NCBI RefSeq assembly: GCF_004402015.1
Contig: NZ_SOPW01000010.1
Location: 1 to 64,000 of the forward strand
From: Filobacillus milosensis
GTDB lineage: Bacteria > Bacillota > Bacilli > Bacillales > Alkalibacillaceae
Direction of reading: 5' to 3'
DNA: 64,000 bases
The notes under the pieces were generated by a model. The model saw nothing but the letters and a program-made list of their open reading frames with translations. It was not told the origin of the DNA and searched no databases. Of the stretch, positions 16,557-25,120 are shown piece by piece (within the stretch, counting starts at the first letter, position 1; each line of letters opens with the position of its first letter). The translations under genes and the position numbers were made by a program.

Positions 16557-17285
16557 TTAGTGAAACACTCTAGGAACAACTAAGCCTTCAGCATTTTTTA
16601 AGGATATATGAAGTTCCAGGTCATGATTAACCGTAGCAAAAAACACATTCTCAAATTTGATGCCACGTTTCTCGAGCTGTTCCTCCAACCAACCTTCGTT
16701 CAGACTAAAGTATCGAAGTATATTCTGGTTAATGTCACCTTCCATGATGACAGGTAGAGCCAATGCTGGCTGCCCACCTGACATACCAAGATCTTCTAAA
16801 GTCAGAGCTTTTTTCTCTGATTTTTTTAATACACTCAAACTTCCATCAGATTCAATAATCGCAGTTTGAACCTCCGCAACATCAAATATATCTTTCTCTC
16901 GCAAGAGCTGTAGTATATTATCAATGGAGTAGCGAATTCGCTTTAAGTTTTTATTTAATAGCTGACCGTCCTGAACAACGACCGTAGGCTCAAATGTAAT
17001 CCAACGACCAATTTTTCTGTTCATGATTTTCAGCTTGGCTGCACCGCGCTGTAATAACGCCACAGCCACTAAAGCAACGGCAGTAAATAAATGCTCAATC
17101 GAAGGGTCTGCAATATCTGCACCGACGAGGGATCCTAACGTGATAATAATTAAAAAATCAAAAATAGGTAGCTCACCAATCGCGCGCTTCCCCATAAATA
17201 TAGTCACTAGTAATAGTAGTGGCAGAATCGTAATGACTCGGCCCAACACAATCAATAAATCTTTAAGAGTTTCATCCACGCCCAT
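16557..17285 (-). CDS. DUF421 (YetF-like) membrane protein
   Basis: A 242-residue protein. Three N-terminal helices span about residues 8-80 and include the family hallmark GKRAIGELPIFDFLIIITLG. The cytoplasmic domain follows, with WITFEPTVVVQDGQLLNKNLKRIR split around a Gly turn, then an AEVQTAIIESDGSLSVLKK strand pair typical of YetF/YrbG. The role in Bacillus is unclear; some members affect spores or membrane state. A GTG two codons inside the gene (17279) is an alternative start with better spacing from AAGGGG. Confidence 0.85.
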   Translation of the reverse strand: MGVDETLKDLLIVLGRVITILPLLLLVTIFMGKRAIGELPIFDFLIIITLGSLVGADIADPSIEHLFTAVALVAVALLQRGAAKLKIMNRKIGRWITFEPTVVVQDGQLLNKNLKRIRYSIDNILQLLREKDIFDVAEVQTAIIESDGSLSVLKKSEKKALTLEDLGMSGGQPALALPVIMEGDINQNILRYFSLNEGWLEEQLEKRGIKFENVFFATVNHDLELHISLKNAEGLVVPRVFH

Positions 17286-17356
17286 CCGCCCCTTGCGTCA
17301 AAATCTATAATATTAGCATTTTGGACGAAGAACAGAAAAGATATACCCGAATAAAA

Positions 17357-17384
17357 AACCAACCTGCTCTCAAACAGGTTGGTT
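17357..17384. terminator. Terminator downstream of the GGDEF gene
   Basis: AACCAACCTG pairs perfectly with CAGGTTGGTT over 8 bases; the minus-strand continuation is TTTTTTAT. It abuts the stop codon of the GGDEF gene. Confidence 0.8.
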
Positions 17385-18626
17385 CTACTTAGTCGCATCA
17401 TGGGAGGTTAATCGGTTTCGACCACGTTCTTTAGAAACATACAACAAATCATCGGCATGGATGTGTGCCTTTTCTATCGACTTTTCATCTGAGATTGTGA
17501 AGTAGTACAAACCAAATGACGACGAGTACTCCACATTTTCAGGCTTTCCGAGATAATCAACGGTAACCGAAGTAGTTTTTATATTTTGTCGCAATTGATC
17601 AATAAGGTCATATGTTTCATCAAAAGTTTTTCCATAAATAAATAGCGTAAACTCTTCGCCACCACTACGGAAAACTTCGCCATCTTCACCTAAGTATAGG
17701 CGTACTTGATCAATAAAATGTTGTAAGACCTGATCGCCGACATAGTGATTGTATTGGTCGTTTAATTGCTTAAAACGGTCCAAATCAGCGATAGCAATTC
17801 CAATTTGTTCACCAGATGCATTGTCAGCAAGCTCTTCAAGTCGCTTATTCATATATGCGCGGTTATAAGCGGCTGTTAAAAAGTCAGTATAAGCCATCTC
17901 TTCGAATTGGTCACGCTCGATTTTATCTTGTGTAGCTCTAGCTTTATAAACAATAGAACGGTTTATTGTATAGTTAATTAAGAAAAAGACAAAGACAAGC
18001 TCAAACTGATTTTCAAGTAATAAATAAAGAAGAAAACCATTACTTAATGCTGATTTCAATGTATCGTTAAAACTTCGATCTTTAATAAAACGTACAAATT
18101 TGCCTCTGTCAGTAATCTCGCCCCATAGATATAAAATGACTGCTAAGAATAAATCAGACAAACTCACAACAATAATCATCAAAATGACGATTAGAACCCA
18201 GTAACCTAAGGGTATTTGTATAAAGAAAGGTTCCAACCACCAATATAGCAAATAGGCGAAAGTGCTGCTTAAAGCAAATGAACCAATATTATAGAAGGTA
18301 TGTAAGCCTTCTTCTTCATCGGCTGTTTTTGTAAGTTTTCGAGAAATGTAGACAGAGATGCGGTTTAAGGTTTCATAGATGAGAAGTCCTAAGGGGCCCA
18401 AAAATACAGCTATTGACAAGCTGTAGCTAATACCATAATCGAGTGTGATTCCTTTATTCGTTGTAAAAATATAACGAAGGTTAAAATATATAATTGAAAA
18501 AATCCAGTACAGAGCAATGGTTAGCGCAATGGTGTTAAACTCGAGGCCATCATGAAAACCTAATGCAATCGTGCTTGAGACGGCAATTAGGAACAGTGTA
18601 CCAATATAAAATTTATCTTTACGCAT
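17385..18626 (-). CDS. Membrane diguanylate cyclase (GGDEF domain)
   Basis: A 413-residue protein. About seven membrane helices occupy residues 8-225 and form a sensor of unknown ligand. The C-terminal GGDEF domain (about 245-410) has the entry motif YTDFLTAAYNRAYM, DLDRFKQLND and the active-site loop GGEEF (322-326), so it should make cyclic-di-GMP. No RxxD inhibitory site is seen upstream of GGEEF. Two in-frame ATGs compete; the one at 18626 is six bases from GAGGG, the other directly adjoins it. It may oppose the HD-GYP protein at 10569. Confidence 0.85.
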   Translation of the reverse strand: MRKDKFYIGTLFLIAVSSTIALGFHDGLEFNTIALTIALYWIFSIIYFNLRYIFTTNKGITLDYGISYSLSIAVFLGPLGLLIYETLNRISVYISRKLTKTADEEEGLHTFYNIGSFALSSTFAYLLYWWLEPFFIQIPLGYWVLIVILMIIVVSLSDLFLAVILYLWGEITDRGKFVRFIKDRSFNDTLKSALSNGFLLYLLLENQFELVFVFFLINYTINRSIVYKARATQDKIERDQFEEMAYTDFLTAAYNRAYMNKRLEELADNASGEQIGIAIADLDRFKQLNDQYNHYVGDQVLQHFIDQVRLYLGEDGEVFRSGGEEFTLFIYGKTFDETYDLIDQLRQNIKTTSVTVDYLGKPENVEYSSSFGLYYFTISDEKSIEKAHIHADDLLYVSKERGRNRLTSHDATK

Positions 18627-18752
18627 AGACATCCCTCAAGTAAGATAGTATTGTGTACTTTCTGAAAGTTTCAAACATTACTAGAATATAGTAAATTAGT
18701 CCCTTATGCAACTAAAAGTTTTAAATTTAAAATAAATTAAGTAGGTGATGAG

Positions 18753-19229
18753 ATGCAAGTGAAATACGCGATACAAGACGTTTATCCTGATGATTTCGCT
18801 CATTGTTATGGTTGTGGCCGGTTAAATGAAAGTGGACATCACTTTAGAACAGGCTGGGAAGATGATCAAACTGTTACGTATTACACACCAGAACCTGAAC
18901 ATACAGCTATTCCTGGATTTGTGTATGGTGGATTGATGGCTTCGTTAATTGATTGTCATGGCACAGGGTCTGCATCATTAGCGCTACTCAGAAAAGATGG
19001 TCATGAGCCAGAAGATGGTGTTGAAGCACCTCGTTTTGTGACGGCATCGTTAGAAGTGAAATTTGTTAAACCAACGCCTCAAGGAGTTACGTTAAAAGCA
19101 GTTGGAAAGTTTGAAGAAATCCGCCCGAAGAAATTCAAAATTCATACTGATGTTTATGCTGGGGATGACATCGTTGCGAAGGGCGAAGTGGTTGCAGTTG
19201 TCATGCCTGATACGTTTACTTCAAAATAG
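18753..19229 (+). CDS. PaaI-like hotdog thioesterase
   Basis: A 158-residue hotdog-fold protein. HCYGCGRLNESGHHF near the N-terminus and PGFVYGGLMASLIDCHGTGSA in the central helix are typical of the PaaI/YbgC-like acyl-CoA thioesterases with a Cys-containing N-terminal loop; the Asp/His of LIDCHG is the probable active site. It likely hydrolyses an acyl-CoA. It is not linked to the phenylacetate genes 10 kb away. TAGGTGATG precedes the ATG. Confidence 0.8.
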   Translation: MQVKYAIQDVYPDDFAHCYGCGRLNESGHHFRTGWEDDQTVTYYTPEPEHTAIPGFVYGGLMASLIDCHGTGSASLALLRKDGHEPEDGVEAPRFVTASLEVKFVKPTPQGVTLKAVGKFEEIRPKKFKIHTDVYAGDDIVAKGEVVAVVMPDTFTSK

Positions 19230-19313
19230 GTTCTATGAATCATCATTTTATATATGTGAATATTTGCTTCCAGTTAGTTAAAAATATAGCTAAAACATGG
19301 AAGTGGGTTTGTT

Positions 19314-19892
19314 ATGAATAGTAATATAGGTAAGTGGTTTGAAGCTTCATTAAAAACTTTAAAGACCCTTGGTGATAATAATAAAGAACAGATTCATGTA
19401 GGGGAAGCTATGGCTTGTTGGACCTATTTAGCTTTTGTTGAAAGTATTATTGTTTACGAAGAAGTTGGACTCAATACAACCATGGACCAAGAAGTTAAAC
19501 AATTTGTCAAAGATGCGTTAGAAGTTGCTAACTCACATAAAAAACAGTTAAGGGATTTTATGATAAAAGAAGGTATAACGCTTCCTTCTGCCCCAGAGCA
19601 TAAACCGAAGTCAGAACCTCAATCTGTACCTGAAGGAGCAAGGTTGACGGATGATGAAATCATGAACACTTTAAGTATTAATTTTGTCTATGCTGGTGAT
19701 ATGTGTGCAGCATCTGCAAGCCAAAGTATCCGCACAGATGTTGGTCTTATGTTTTTGAAATTTCAAATTGATAAGTTTTCATTAGGTGTTAAAGCTAAGG
19801 ACATGATGAAAAATAGGGGCTGGCTAAAAATGCCACCTTATTATCACCCTCCTGGTGCTCCCAATCCGAATCAACAAAATGAAAAAAATTAA
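19314..19892 (+). CDS. DUF3231 family protein
   Basis: A 192-residue helical protein. The N-terminal helix EQIHVGEAMACWTYL, the central FVYAGDMCAASASQSIRTDVG and the Pro-rich end WLKMPPYYHPPGAPN are the DUF3231 pattern, a ferritin-like/CotF-like family common in endospore formers, usually found as two tandem copies; here a single copy of about half length. The function is unknown. GGAAGTGGG precedes the ATG. Confidence 0.8.
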   Translation: MNSNIGKWFEASLKTLKTLGDNNKEQIHVGEAMACWTYLAFVESIIVYEEVGLNTTMDQEVKQFVKDALEVANSHKKQLRDFMIKEGITLPSAPEHKPKSEPQSVPEGARLTDDEIMNTLSINFVYAGDMCAASASQSIRTDVGLMFLKFQIDKFSLGVKAKDMMKNRGWLKMPPYYHPPGAPNPNQQNEKN

Positions 19893-19920
19893 CTCGTCGA
19901 CTTGATCGACGAGTTTTTTA
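19891..19920. terminator. Bidirectional terminator
   Basis: AACTCGTCGA pairs perfectly with TCGACGAGTT over CTTGA, followed by TTTTT on the plus strand and preceded by AAAAAAATT. It separates two convergent genes. Confidence 0.85.
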
Positions 19921-20868
19921 TACATCAACATTCGCAAACAGCCCCGTTGTTTTAGGTCCATTTACATCCTCTTGTATTAAACCGATAATTTTTCGTGTGG
20001 CATCTTTTGCTTCAGGTATAGGAAATACAGGGAAGCAATGATTCATCCTTGGGTATTCAAAGTAATTGATGGCGACGTCTTGTTCTTTTGCTTTTTTCAG
20101 CAATAAACGTGCGTCTGCCAATAACAATTCATGTGTACCTACAAAAATAGATATGCCTCCAAGGTCACGTAAACTTCCGTTAATCGGACTGAGTTTGTAA
20201 TGAGTGACATTTGTATCGCCTGCCCATGTTTTTCCCATTTCTGATGTGCCATAAATAGCCAACATAGGGTCTTTTCGTTCTAGTGTGTGTAGGTCTGGGT
20301 TGGTCATTGTGATGTCTAACCAAGGTGATAATAAAATGAGCTGACCGGGTTGAGGGAGTTCTAATTCTTGAAGCCATTGGGCAAATGCTAATCCCATACC
20401 GCCACCAGCAGAATCGCCCATAATAATGATTTGATTTGGATTATATTCTTCCAATAAATTTTTATAAATAGTTAAAACTAATTCAAAACTTCTTTCATAA
20501 GTGTAATTTGGAGCTTTTAAGTAAACTGGAACAGTAATGGCTGCTCCTGTTGCTTCGTGTATCTGGTCTAAAAATGCCCAGTGAAAACCTAGAGGATTAT
20601 TGACGTAAGCACCGCCATGCAAATAAATGATATGTTTATGGTCCTTTGAGGTATGACGATTAAAATAATAAACATTAGCACCATCTATCTCTTGATGCTG
20701 AAGTTTATATTTTTTCAGTAAATTTTCAGGAATCACATAAGCTTTTGCATTTTCAACGCTTTTCTCATTCATAAATTGAGCAAATAAATCTTTATTTGAA
20801 TACCGTTTCTTTGTTCCACGCATCAACAGAAATCGTTCAAATAGCCAACTACACACACTTCTTCTCAT
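19918..20868 (-). CDS. Alpha/beta hydrolase (HSL-type esterase)
   Basis: A 316-residue esterase of the hormone-sensitive lipase group: oxyanion motif HGGAYVNNP (about residues 79-87), nucleophile elbow GDSAGGGMG (Ser about 153), Asp in the VGTHELLLADAR loop and His in YPRMNHCFP. Expected to hydrolyse short acyl esters in the cytoplasm. It is transcribed alone, starting after GGAGGGCGTCA. Confidence 0.85.
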   Translation of the reverse strand: MRRSVCSWLFERFLLMRGTKKRYSNKDLFAQFMNEKSVENAKAYVIPENLLKKYKLQHQEIDGANVYYFNRHTSKDHKHIIYLHGGAYVNNPLGFHWAFLDQIHEATGAAITVPVYLKAPNYTYERSFELVLTIYKNLLEEYNPNQIIIMGDSAGGGMGLAFAQWLQELELPQPGQLILLSPWLDITMTNPDLHTLERKDPMLAIYGTSEMGKTWAGDTNVTHYKLSPINGSLRDLGGISIFVGTHELLLADARLLLKKAKEQDVAINYFEYPRMNHCFPVFPIPEAKDATRKIIGLIQEDVNGPKTTGLFANVDV

Positions 20869-21007
20869 TGACGCCCTCCTGTTTTTTGTTAACCTAACTT
20901 AACTCATTCAACACTCATTAAAATAATTCCTTCTTTATTATTAAAAAATGATTTTTCCTTTTTATGTCGAATAGGTTATTAACAAATTTTTTTAGGAGGA
21001 TAAAAAA

Positions 21008-21583
21008 ATGGCTGATGTAACTGTAATGGAAAGAATTCATGAGTTAGAACTTGATTTGATTGCGAAAAAGAAGGAGCTTGCTGAACTAAGAAAACAAGTC
21101 GACCCTATTGTAATCGAAAATTACGAACTACTTGATGGCAACGGAAAGAAAGTCAAAGTAGATGAGTTATTTCAAGGCTATGACACGTTAATTGTTATTC
21201 AAAATATGGGTAAGTCTTGTAATTATTGTACGCTATGGGCGGATGAAATTAACGGAATTCTTCATCACTTAGAAAGCATTGCGCCAGTTGTGTTTGCTTC
21301 TTCGGATGAGCCAAAAGTAGTCTCTGAATTTGCGGACAGCAGGAACTGGAAATTTGATTTAATCTCAACACATGGATCTGAATTTAAACAAGCATTAGGA
21401 TTTGAAACAAAACCTGGCTCTCCACAACCTGGCGTATCTATTTTAAAGAAAAAAGGCGATGGAACAATCTATCAATATAGCTCTTCACCGTTCGGACCAG
21501 GTGATGACTTCTGTGGTATGTGGGGATTTGTTGACTTACTGCCGGAAAGCCAACAGGATTGGGCACCGAAAAAGCAATACTAA
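21008..21583 (+). CDS. DUF899-like thioredoxin-fold protein
   Basis: A 191-residue protein. An N-terminal coiled-coil-like helix is followed by a thioredoxin-fold domain with CNYC in GKSCNYCTLWADE (Cys residues about 73 and 76), FASSDEP and a C-terminal FGPGDDFCGMWGFVDLL. The order matches DUF899 proteins, predicted thiol-dependent oxidoreductases. TTAGGAGG precedes the ATG. Substrate unknown. Confidence 0.8.
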   Translation: MADVTVMERIHELELDLIAKKKELAELRKQVDPIVIENYELLDGNGKKVKVDELFQGYDTLIVIQNMGKSCNYCTLWADEINGILHHLESIAPVVFASSDEPKVVSEFADSRNWKFDLISTHGSEFKQALGFETKPGSPQPGVSILKKKGDGTIYQYSSSPFGPGDDFCGMWGFVDLLPESQQDWAPKKQY

Positions 21584-21651
21584 CTTGAAGTGATAATGAT
21601 TAATTTGAAAAGTATGGTAATTATTTGGTAAAATTTTCTCGGGTGATTTAG

Positions 21652-21954
21652 ATGGCAAAAAAGAAACATTTTGAAAAATGGGGACGAATTCGAGAAAAAG
21701 ATAAGAAGCACTTCATTATTTATTATGGAGTTTTAGGTTGGGGGCTAAGCACAGCAATCCTTGTTTTCTTTATTGGAGAGATTGCGGACCATGGTCTAAC
21801 CTTCGCAGACTATTTTACAGGTGAATGGATTAAAAGCTTACTTATTGCATTTATGAGTTTTATGCTAGGTGGTGTAGTCTTTGGATATATGATGTGGGGC
21901 GTGTACGAAAATAATTATCATGATAAATATATTAATACGAATCGGGAGCGATAA
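21652..21954 (+). CDS. Two-helix membrane protein, unknown
   Basis: A 100-residue protein. A basic N-terminus (MAKKKHFEKWGRIREKDKKH) precedes two hydrophobic helices (about 24-44 and 62-84) and a short charged tail. I do not recognise a family. The ribosome site is weak (CGGGTGATTTAG). Confidence 0.55.
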   Translation: MAKKKHFEKWGRIREKDKKHFIIYYGVLGWGLSTAILVFFIGEIADHGLTFADYFTGEWIKSLLIAFMSFMLGGVVFGYMMWGVYENNYHDKYINTNRER

Positions 21955-21957
21955 AAG

Positions 21958-21983
21958 AATCCTAGAGGTTAACCTCTAGGATT
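21958..21983. terminator. Bidirectional terminator (perfect palindrome)
   Basis: AATCCTAGAGGTT and AACCTCTAGGATT form a perfect 26-bp palindrome between convergent genes, overlapping the stop codon of the small gene at 21976. Confidence 0.75.
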
Positions 21984-22137
21984 TCATCATTTTCTCTATT
22001 AATCCAATTAATGCACTTAATAACAGTCCGGAGCCTAAACCAATAAGTAGGCCTGCTGCCACTTGATTGTATACGATCCCAATACCCAGACCTAAAATTA
22101 AGCCTCCAGGTATAGCGTATGTTGTTCGATGATCCAT
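21976..22137 (-). CDS. Small two-helix membrane protein (53 residues)
   Basis: A 53-residue open frame with a good ribosome site (GGGGGAAGTAAAGC then ATG). The product starts MDHRTTYAIPGG and has two Gly-rich hydrophobic helices (about 10-24 and 27-46) ending in KMMKS. The strong start, membrane pattern and terminator directly at its stop make it a real gene though it is short. Similar tiny Gly-rich membrane proteins are common in Bacillaceae; function unknown. Confidence 0.65.
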   Translation of the reverse strand: MDHRTTYAIPGGLILGLGIGIVYNQVAAGLLIGLGSGLLLSALIGLIEKMMKS

Positions 22138-22151
22138 GCTTTACTTCCCCC

Positions 22152-22625
22152 TTAATTTAAATGTTCTTTAACTATGTTTTGCACATGTTCTTTAATTTGC
22201 TGCCGTTCATCTTCTGATAGATTTGGAAGATAATCGGTGCTTTTAACTGATTCAGGAATTAAAATTGTCGCTGGTTCATCTATTTCAGCGACGACTTCGT
22301 CTGAATCTTCTCGTAGAGTTAATTTATCTTTTCTAGTATAACCAATATTAACTTCAGATTTAATATATTCATGATCTTTCGTATAGTAATCTGCGACGTG
22401 ATGTATTTCAACACAGAGTTCATGTTCATTATCGTTAATCTTTAGCTTGGAGTTCACCTTTCTATAACCATCACGTTCTAATTCATCATTTAGAGTAGGT
22501 TCAATAAAAGCCTCATACTCTATCTTCCCTTCATCTTCAGGTATGTCACAACCTTCAATGCTGTTTTCGTTGCATGATGCTAATAAAATTATAAACAATA
22601 CTCCAATTAATAACTTTTTTAACAT
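22152..22625 (-). CDS. Lipoprotein, unknown
   Basis: A 157-residue protein with a lipoprotein signal: MLKKLLIGVLFIILLASC, lipobox LASC with Cys18. The mature part is acidic with predicted beta strands and no recognised domain. It begins one base after the stop of the hydrolase upstream, so the two are probably cotranscribed, followed by the small membrane-protein gene. Confidence 0.65.
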   Translation of the reverse strand: MLKKLLIGVLFIILLASCNENSIEGCDIPEDEGKIEYEAFIEPTLNDELERDGYRKVNSKLKINDNEHELCVEIHHVADYYTKDHEYIKSEVNIGYTRKDKLTLREDSDEVVAEIDEPATILIPESVKSTDYLPNLSEDERQQIKEHVQNIVKEHLN

Positions 22626-22626
22626 T

Positions 22627-23466
22627 CTAAACCCTACTAAACTCTTTCACCATTTGATGAAATTTTTCCTGTTCTTCAACAAATGGATTATGGTTACTTT
22701 CTTCATACGTATAAAGGACTGAACCTGGTGCACATTCATGAATTTCTTCTGAAAAGTCATATGGACATTGAGCATCGTGACGCCCGCCGTATATGACTAA
22801 TGGGACTCGAATGTCTCGTAATTGTTCTCTCACATCGAAGTGTTGGAAGTCGTAAGCAGAGAAGAAATTCAATCTTTTGGATACGACTTTCCCGCTGGTT
22901 GGCTTATTAAAATACTCAAAATATTTTTCGGGTCTGTAAAGTGACATTTTACCCCACTCGCGTCCAGCTTCTTTTCTCTCATCTGGTGTTGAATCAGGCG
23001 AGTTAATAACAGCAAAAATCTCCTTCAACCTTGCGTTCAACGGACTATTTTGACAGTACATACTTCCTTCGTGATAAGCATAATCCTTAGTGGCAGTTGC
23101 ACCACCAACCATAACGCGTGTAAGAGAGTCAGGGTGATTAATAGCATAAACTAGACCCAACATCCCGCCAGTCGAATGCCCCGCAAAAGACCATTTTTCA
23201 AAACCTAATGCCTCACGAACAGCTTCTAGGTCTTTACACGATTCTTCCATACTCATCTCAATGTCTTCTTCGACTTTCGATGAGTTCCCGGCTTCTTTTA
23301 AATTCACTAAATAAACCTTAAAATCACTCACAAATCGATCAGCCACATGGTTTCCTTTTTCGTTAAACTCACTATACAGGTGAGTGACACAAAGAGGCTC
23401 TCCTTCGCCTTGTGTAAAAAACTCGAAGCGTCCTCGAGACGTCTCCACCAAACGTTGTTTCCACAT
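22627..23466 (-). CDS. Alpha/beta hydrolase
   Basis: A 279-residue alpha/beta-hydrolase. The nucleophile elbow is GHSTGGMLG (Ser about 96), the acid Asp in YGGRHDAQCP and the catalytic His in EESNHNPFVEE. The arrangement is that of proline iminopeptidase and related peptidases or esterases. The ATG at 23466 follows GGGGGAT; an upstream ATG lacks a site. Substrate unknown. Confidence 0.8.
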   Translation of the reverse strand: MWKQRLVETSRGRFEFFTQGEGEPLCVTHLYSEFNEKGNHVADRFVSDFKVYLVNLKEAGNSSKVEEDIEMSMEESCKDLEAVREALGFEKWSFAGHSTGGMLGLVYAINHPDSLTRVMVGGATATKDYAYHEGSMYCQNSPLNARLKEIFAVINSPDSTPDERKEAGREWGKMSLYRPEKYFEYFNKPTSGKVVSKRLNFFSAYDFQHFDVREQLRDIRVPLVIYGGRHDAQCPYDFSEEIHECAPGSVLYTYEESNHNPFVEEQEKFHQMVKEFSRV

Positions 23467-23560
23467 ATAAATCCCCCAATGAAACATTTTTCCTGTGAAA
23501 TAATGTTATAATCATGCCAATTATACTAAAAATTCATAATAAATGGTAATTTTATTAATG

Positions 23561-23593
23561 ATTAAAAAAACCGTAGGGAAACCCCTACGGTTT
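23561..23593 (-). terminator. Intrinsic terminator after mntR
   Basis: AAACCGTAGGG pairs with CCCTACGGTTT; on the minus strand it runs into TTTTTTTAAT. It lies three bases past the mntR stop. Confidence 0.85.
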
Positions 23594-23595
23594 AA

Positions 23596-24012
23596 TTATA
23601 ACTTTTTTCTATACTCTAAATATGACTTTCTAATCTCGGGATGATTTTCAAAAAACTGAACCAAACTTGAGATGCAGTGTGTCGTTTCTTTTCCAATATG
23701 ATGCTCGATGCCTTCAACTTCTTCGTAAATGTTATCCGAATCTATTTCAAACACTCGAAAGAAATCTTCTAGGGTTTGGTGTTTATCGACTATATCTTTT
23801 GCGATTTTCTTACCTTTAGATGTTAGAACAAACCCGCGGTATTTTTCATACACACCCAAGCCTTGTTCGTCTAGTCGTTTCATCATTTTCGTGACAGAGG
23901 AAGGTAGGACATCTAGGTGATCGGCTATATCAGTTGAGCGCGCATAGCCCTTTTCTTCAAACATCATGTAGATGACTTCTAAGTAGTCCTCCATATTAGG
24001 TGTTGTAGACAA
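23596..24012 (-). CDS. mntR: Manganese-responsive DtxR-family regulator MntR
   Basis: A 138-residue DtxR-type repressor. The winged helix lies at about residues 9-65 (STDIADHLDVLPSSVTKMMKRL), and the dimer and metal domain follows. Mn ligands known from B. subtilis MntR appear in register: Asp9 and Glu12 (MEDYLEVIY), His in DKHQTLEDF, and the Glu/His set in EEVEGIEHHIG. It should bind Mn(II) and repress uptake genes. The start is TTG after GGAGGAAG, as the N-terminus STTPNMEDY then matches the family; a longer start has no site. It follows the ZIP gene by 56 bases. Confidence 0.88.
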   Translation of the reverse strand: MSTTPNMEDYLEVIYMMFEEKGYARSTDIADHLDVLPSSVTKMMKRLDEQGLGVYEKYRGFVLTSKGKKIAKDIVDKHQTLEDFFRVFEIDSDNIYEEVEGIEHHIGKETTHCISSLVQFFENHPEIRKSYLEYRKKL

Positions 24013-24068
24013 ATGGCTTCCTCCTTTGTACATTTATATATACTATTTTAGACGAAATGGACAAGTTT

Positions 24069-24869
24069 TTAAATAAATAATAGTAAACTTAGTGCCATAA
24101 TTGCCATTCCAGACATCACACCGTAAATAGGCAAGTGCGTTTTATCATATTTTTTGGCTGCGGGTAGTAGGCCATCAAGTGAAATAAATACCATGATACC
24201 GGCTACGGCTGCAAAGATTATACCAAACATCAAGTCGTTTAAATATGGCATTAAAATTAAGAAAGCTACTGCGGCACCAATAGGTTCTGATAAACCAGAT
24301 AAAAATGATAGCTTAAATGCTTTTTTCTTACTTCCAGTTGCATAATATACTGGAACAGAAACTGCAATTCCCTCAGGTATATTATGAATAGCAATTGCAA
24401 CGGCAATAGCAACACCTAGCGCAGGGTCTTGTAATGCAGAAGTAAACGTCGCAATACCTTCAGGGAAGTTGTGAATCGCAATAGCTAATGCGGTAAATGT
24501 CCCCATCTGTAGTAAACTTTTATCCTCTGGTTTTTTATTCATTTCTTCTACTTTTTTGACTTCATGAGGGTTACCTTGTTTAGGAATAACCTTATCAATA
24601 AAAGCGATTAAGATCATACCTCCGAAAAATCCTGCAACAGTCAACCAATGTCCTTGGATTTCTCCCATCGCGTTAATCAGTGCATCTTGTGCCTTAAAGA
24701 AAATTTCAATCATTGATACATAAATCATGACCCCAGCTGAAAAGCCGAGTGAAAAAGATAGGAATCTAGTATTTGTTGTAGACGCAAAAAATGCTAGAAT
24801 ACTACCGATTCCCGTTGCTAGCCCTGCCATCAGTGTTAGGCTAAAAGCTAAAATTAAATTCGCTTCCAT
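24069..24869 (-). CDS. ZIP family divalent-metal transporter (ZupT/GufA-like)
   Basis: A 266-residue membrane protein with eight hydrophobic segments and a His/Glu-rich cytoplasmic loop (about 115-140). The metal site is clear: HNFPEGIATF and HNIPEGIAVSVPVYYATGSK in the fourth and fifth helices. ZIP proteins import Zn, Mn or Fe; linkage to mntR and two Mn-box-like operators argues for manganese. AAGGAGGAAGT sets the ATG at 24869; the upstream extension of the frame would run through the operator. Confidence 0.85.
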   Translation of the reverse strand: MEANLILAFSLTLMAGLATGIGSILAFFASTTNTRFLSFSLGFSAGVMIYVSMIEIFFKAQDALINAMGEIQGHWLTVAGFFGGMILIAFIDKVIPKQGNPHEVKKVEEMNKKPEDKSLLQMGTFTALAIAIHNFPEGIATFTSALQDPALGVAIAVAIAIHNIPEGIAVSVPVYYATGSKKKAFKLSFLSGLSEPIGAAVAFLILMPYLNDLMFGIIFAAVAGIMVFISLDGLLPAAKKYDKTHLPIYGVMSGMAIMALSLLLFI

Positions 24870-24920
24870 TGTTACTTCCTCCTTGATTGTTAAATCGTTT
24901 AGTGTCGTTATGGACAATAT

Positions 24921-24936
24921 GTTTCCTTGAGGAAAC
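24921..24936. promoter_or_regulatory. Mn-box-like operator 1 upstream of the ZIP gene
   Basis: GTTTCCTTGAGGAAAC has perfect 7-base arms (GTTTCCT and AGGAAAC) around two bases. It resembles the MntR/DtxR-type box (TTTGCCTTAAGGGAAAC-like) and lies about 50 bases before the ZIP start codon. Confidence 0.65.
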
Positions 24937-25042
24937 TTTTTGACCAAAAAAATTTATGTCGGAAAAACTTTTAATAAAAATATATGTTGATTTTTCATAA
25001 ATGTGCCTAATTTTATTAAAAAAGTTGTATGAAAGAATAAAT

Positions 25043-25058
25043 GTTTCCTTAAGGCAAC
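25043..25058. promoter_or_regulatory. Mn-box-like operator 2 upstream of the ZIP gene
   Basis: GTTTCCTTAAGGCAAC, read on the minus strand as GTTGCCTTAAGGAAAC, is closer still to the MntR consensus. It lies 122 bp from the first copy and shares 13 of 16 bases with it. Confidence 0.65.
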
Positions 25059-25084
25059 TATAACATAAAAATTAAAAAAGAAAA

Positions 25085-25113
25085 GGGACTTGAATAAATT
25101 TTTTTCAAGTCCC
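25085..25113 (-). terminator. Intrinsic terminator after the ferredoxin-NADP reductase gene
   Basis: GGGACTTGAA pairs perfectly with TTCAAGTCCC; on the minus strand it is followed by TTTTCTTTTTT. Confidence 0.85.
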
Positions 25114-25120
25114 TCACATC

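Noticed and set aside
24870-24947. N-terminal extension of the ZIP transporter
   Set aside because: It runs through the Mn-box-like operator and lacks a ribosome site; AAGGAGGAAGT fits the ATG at 24869.
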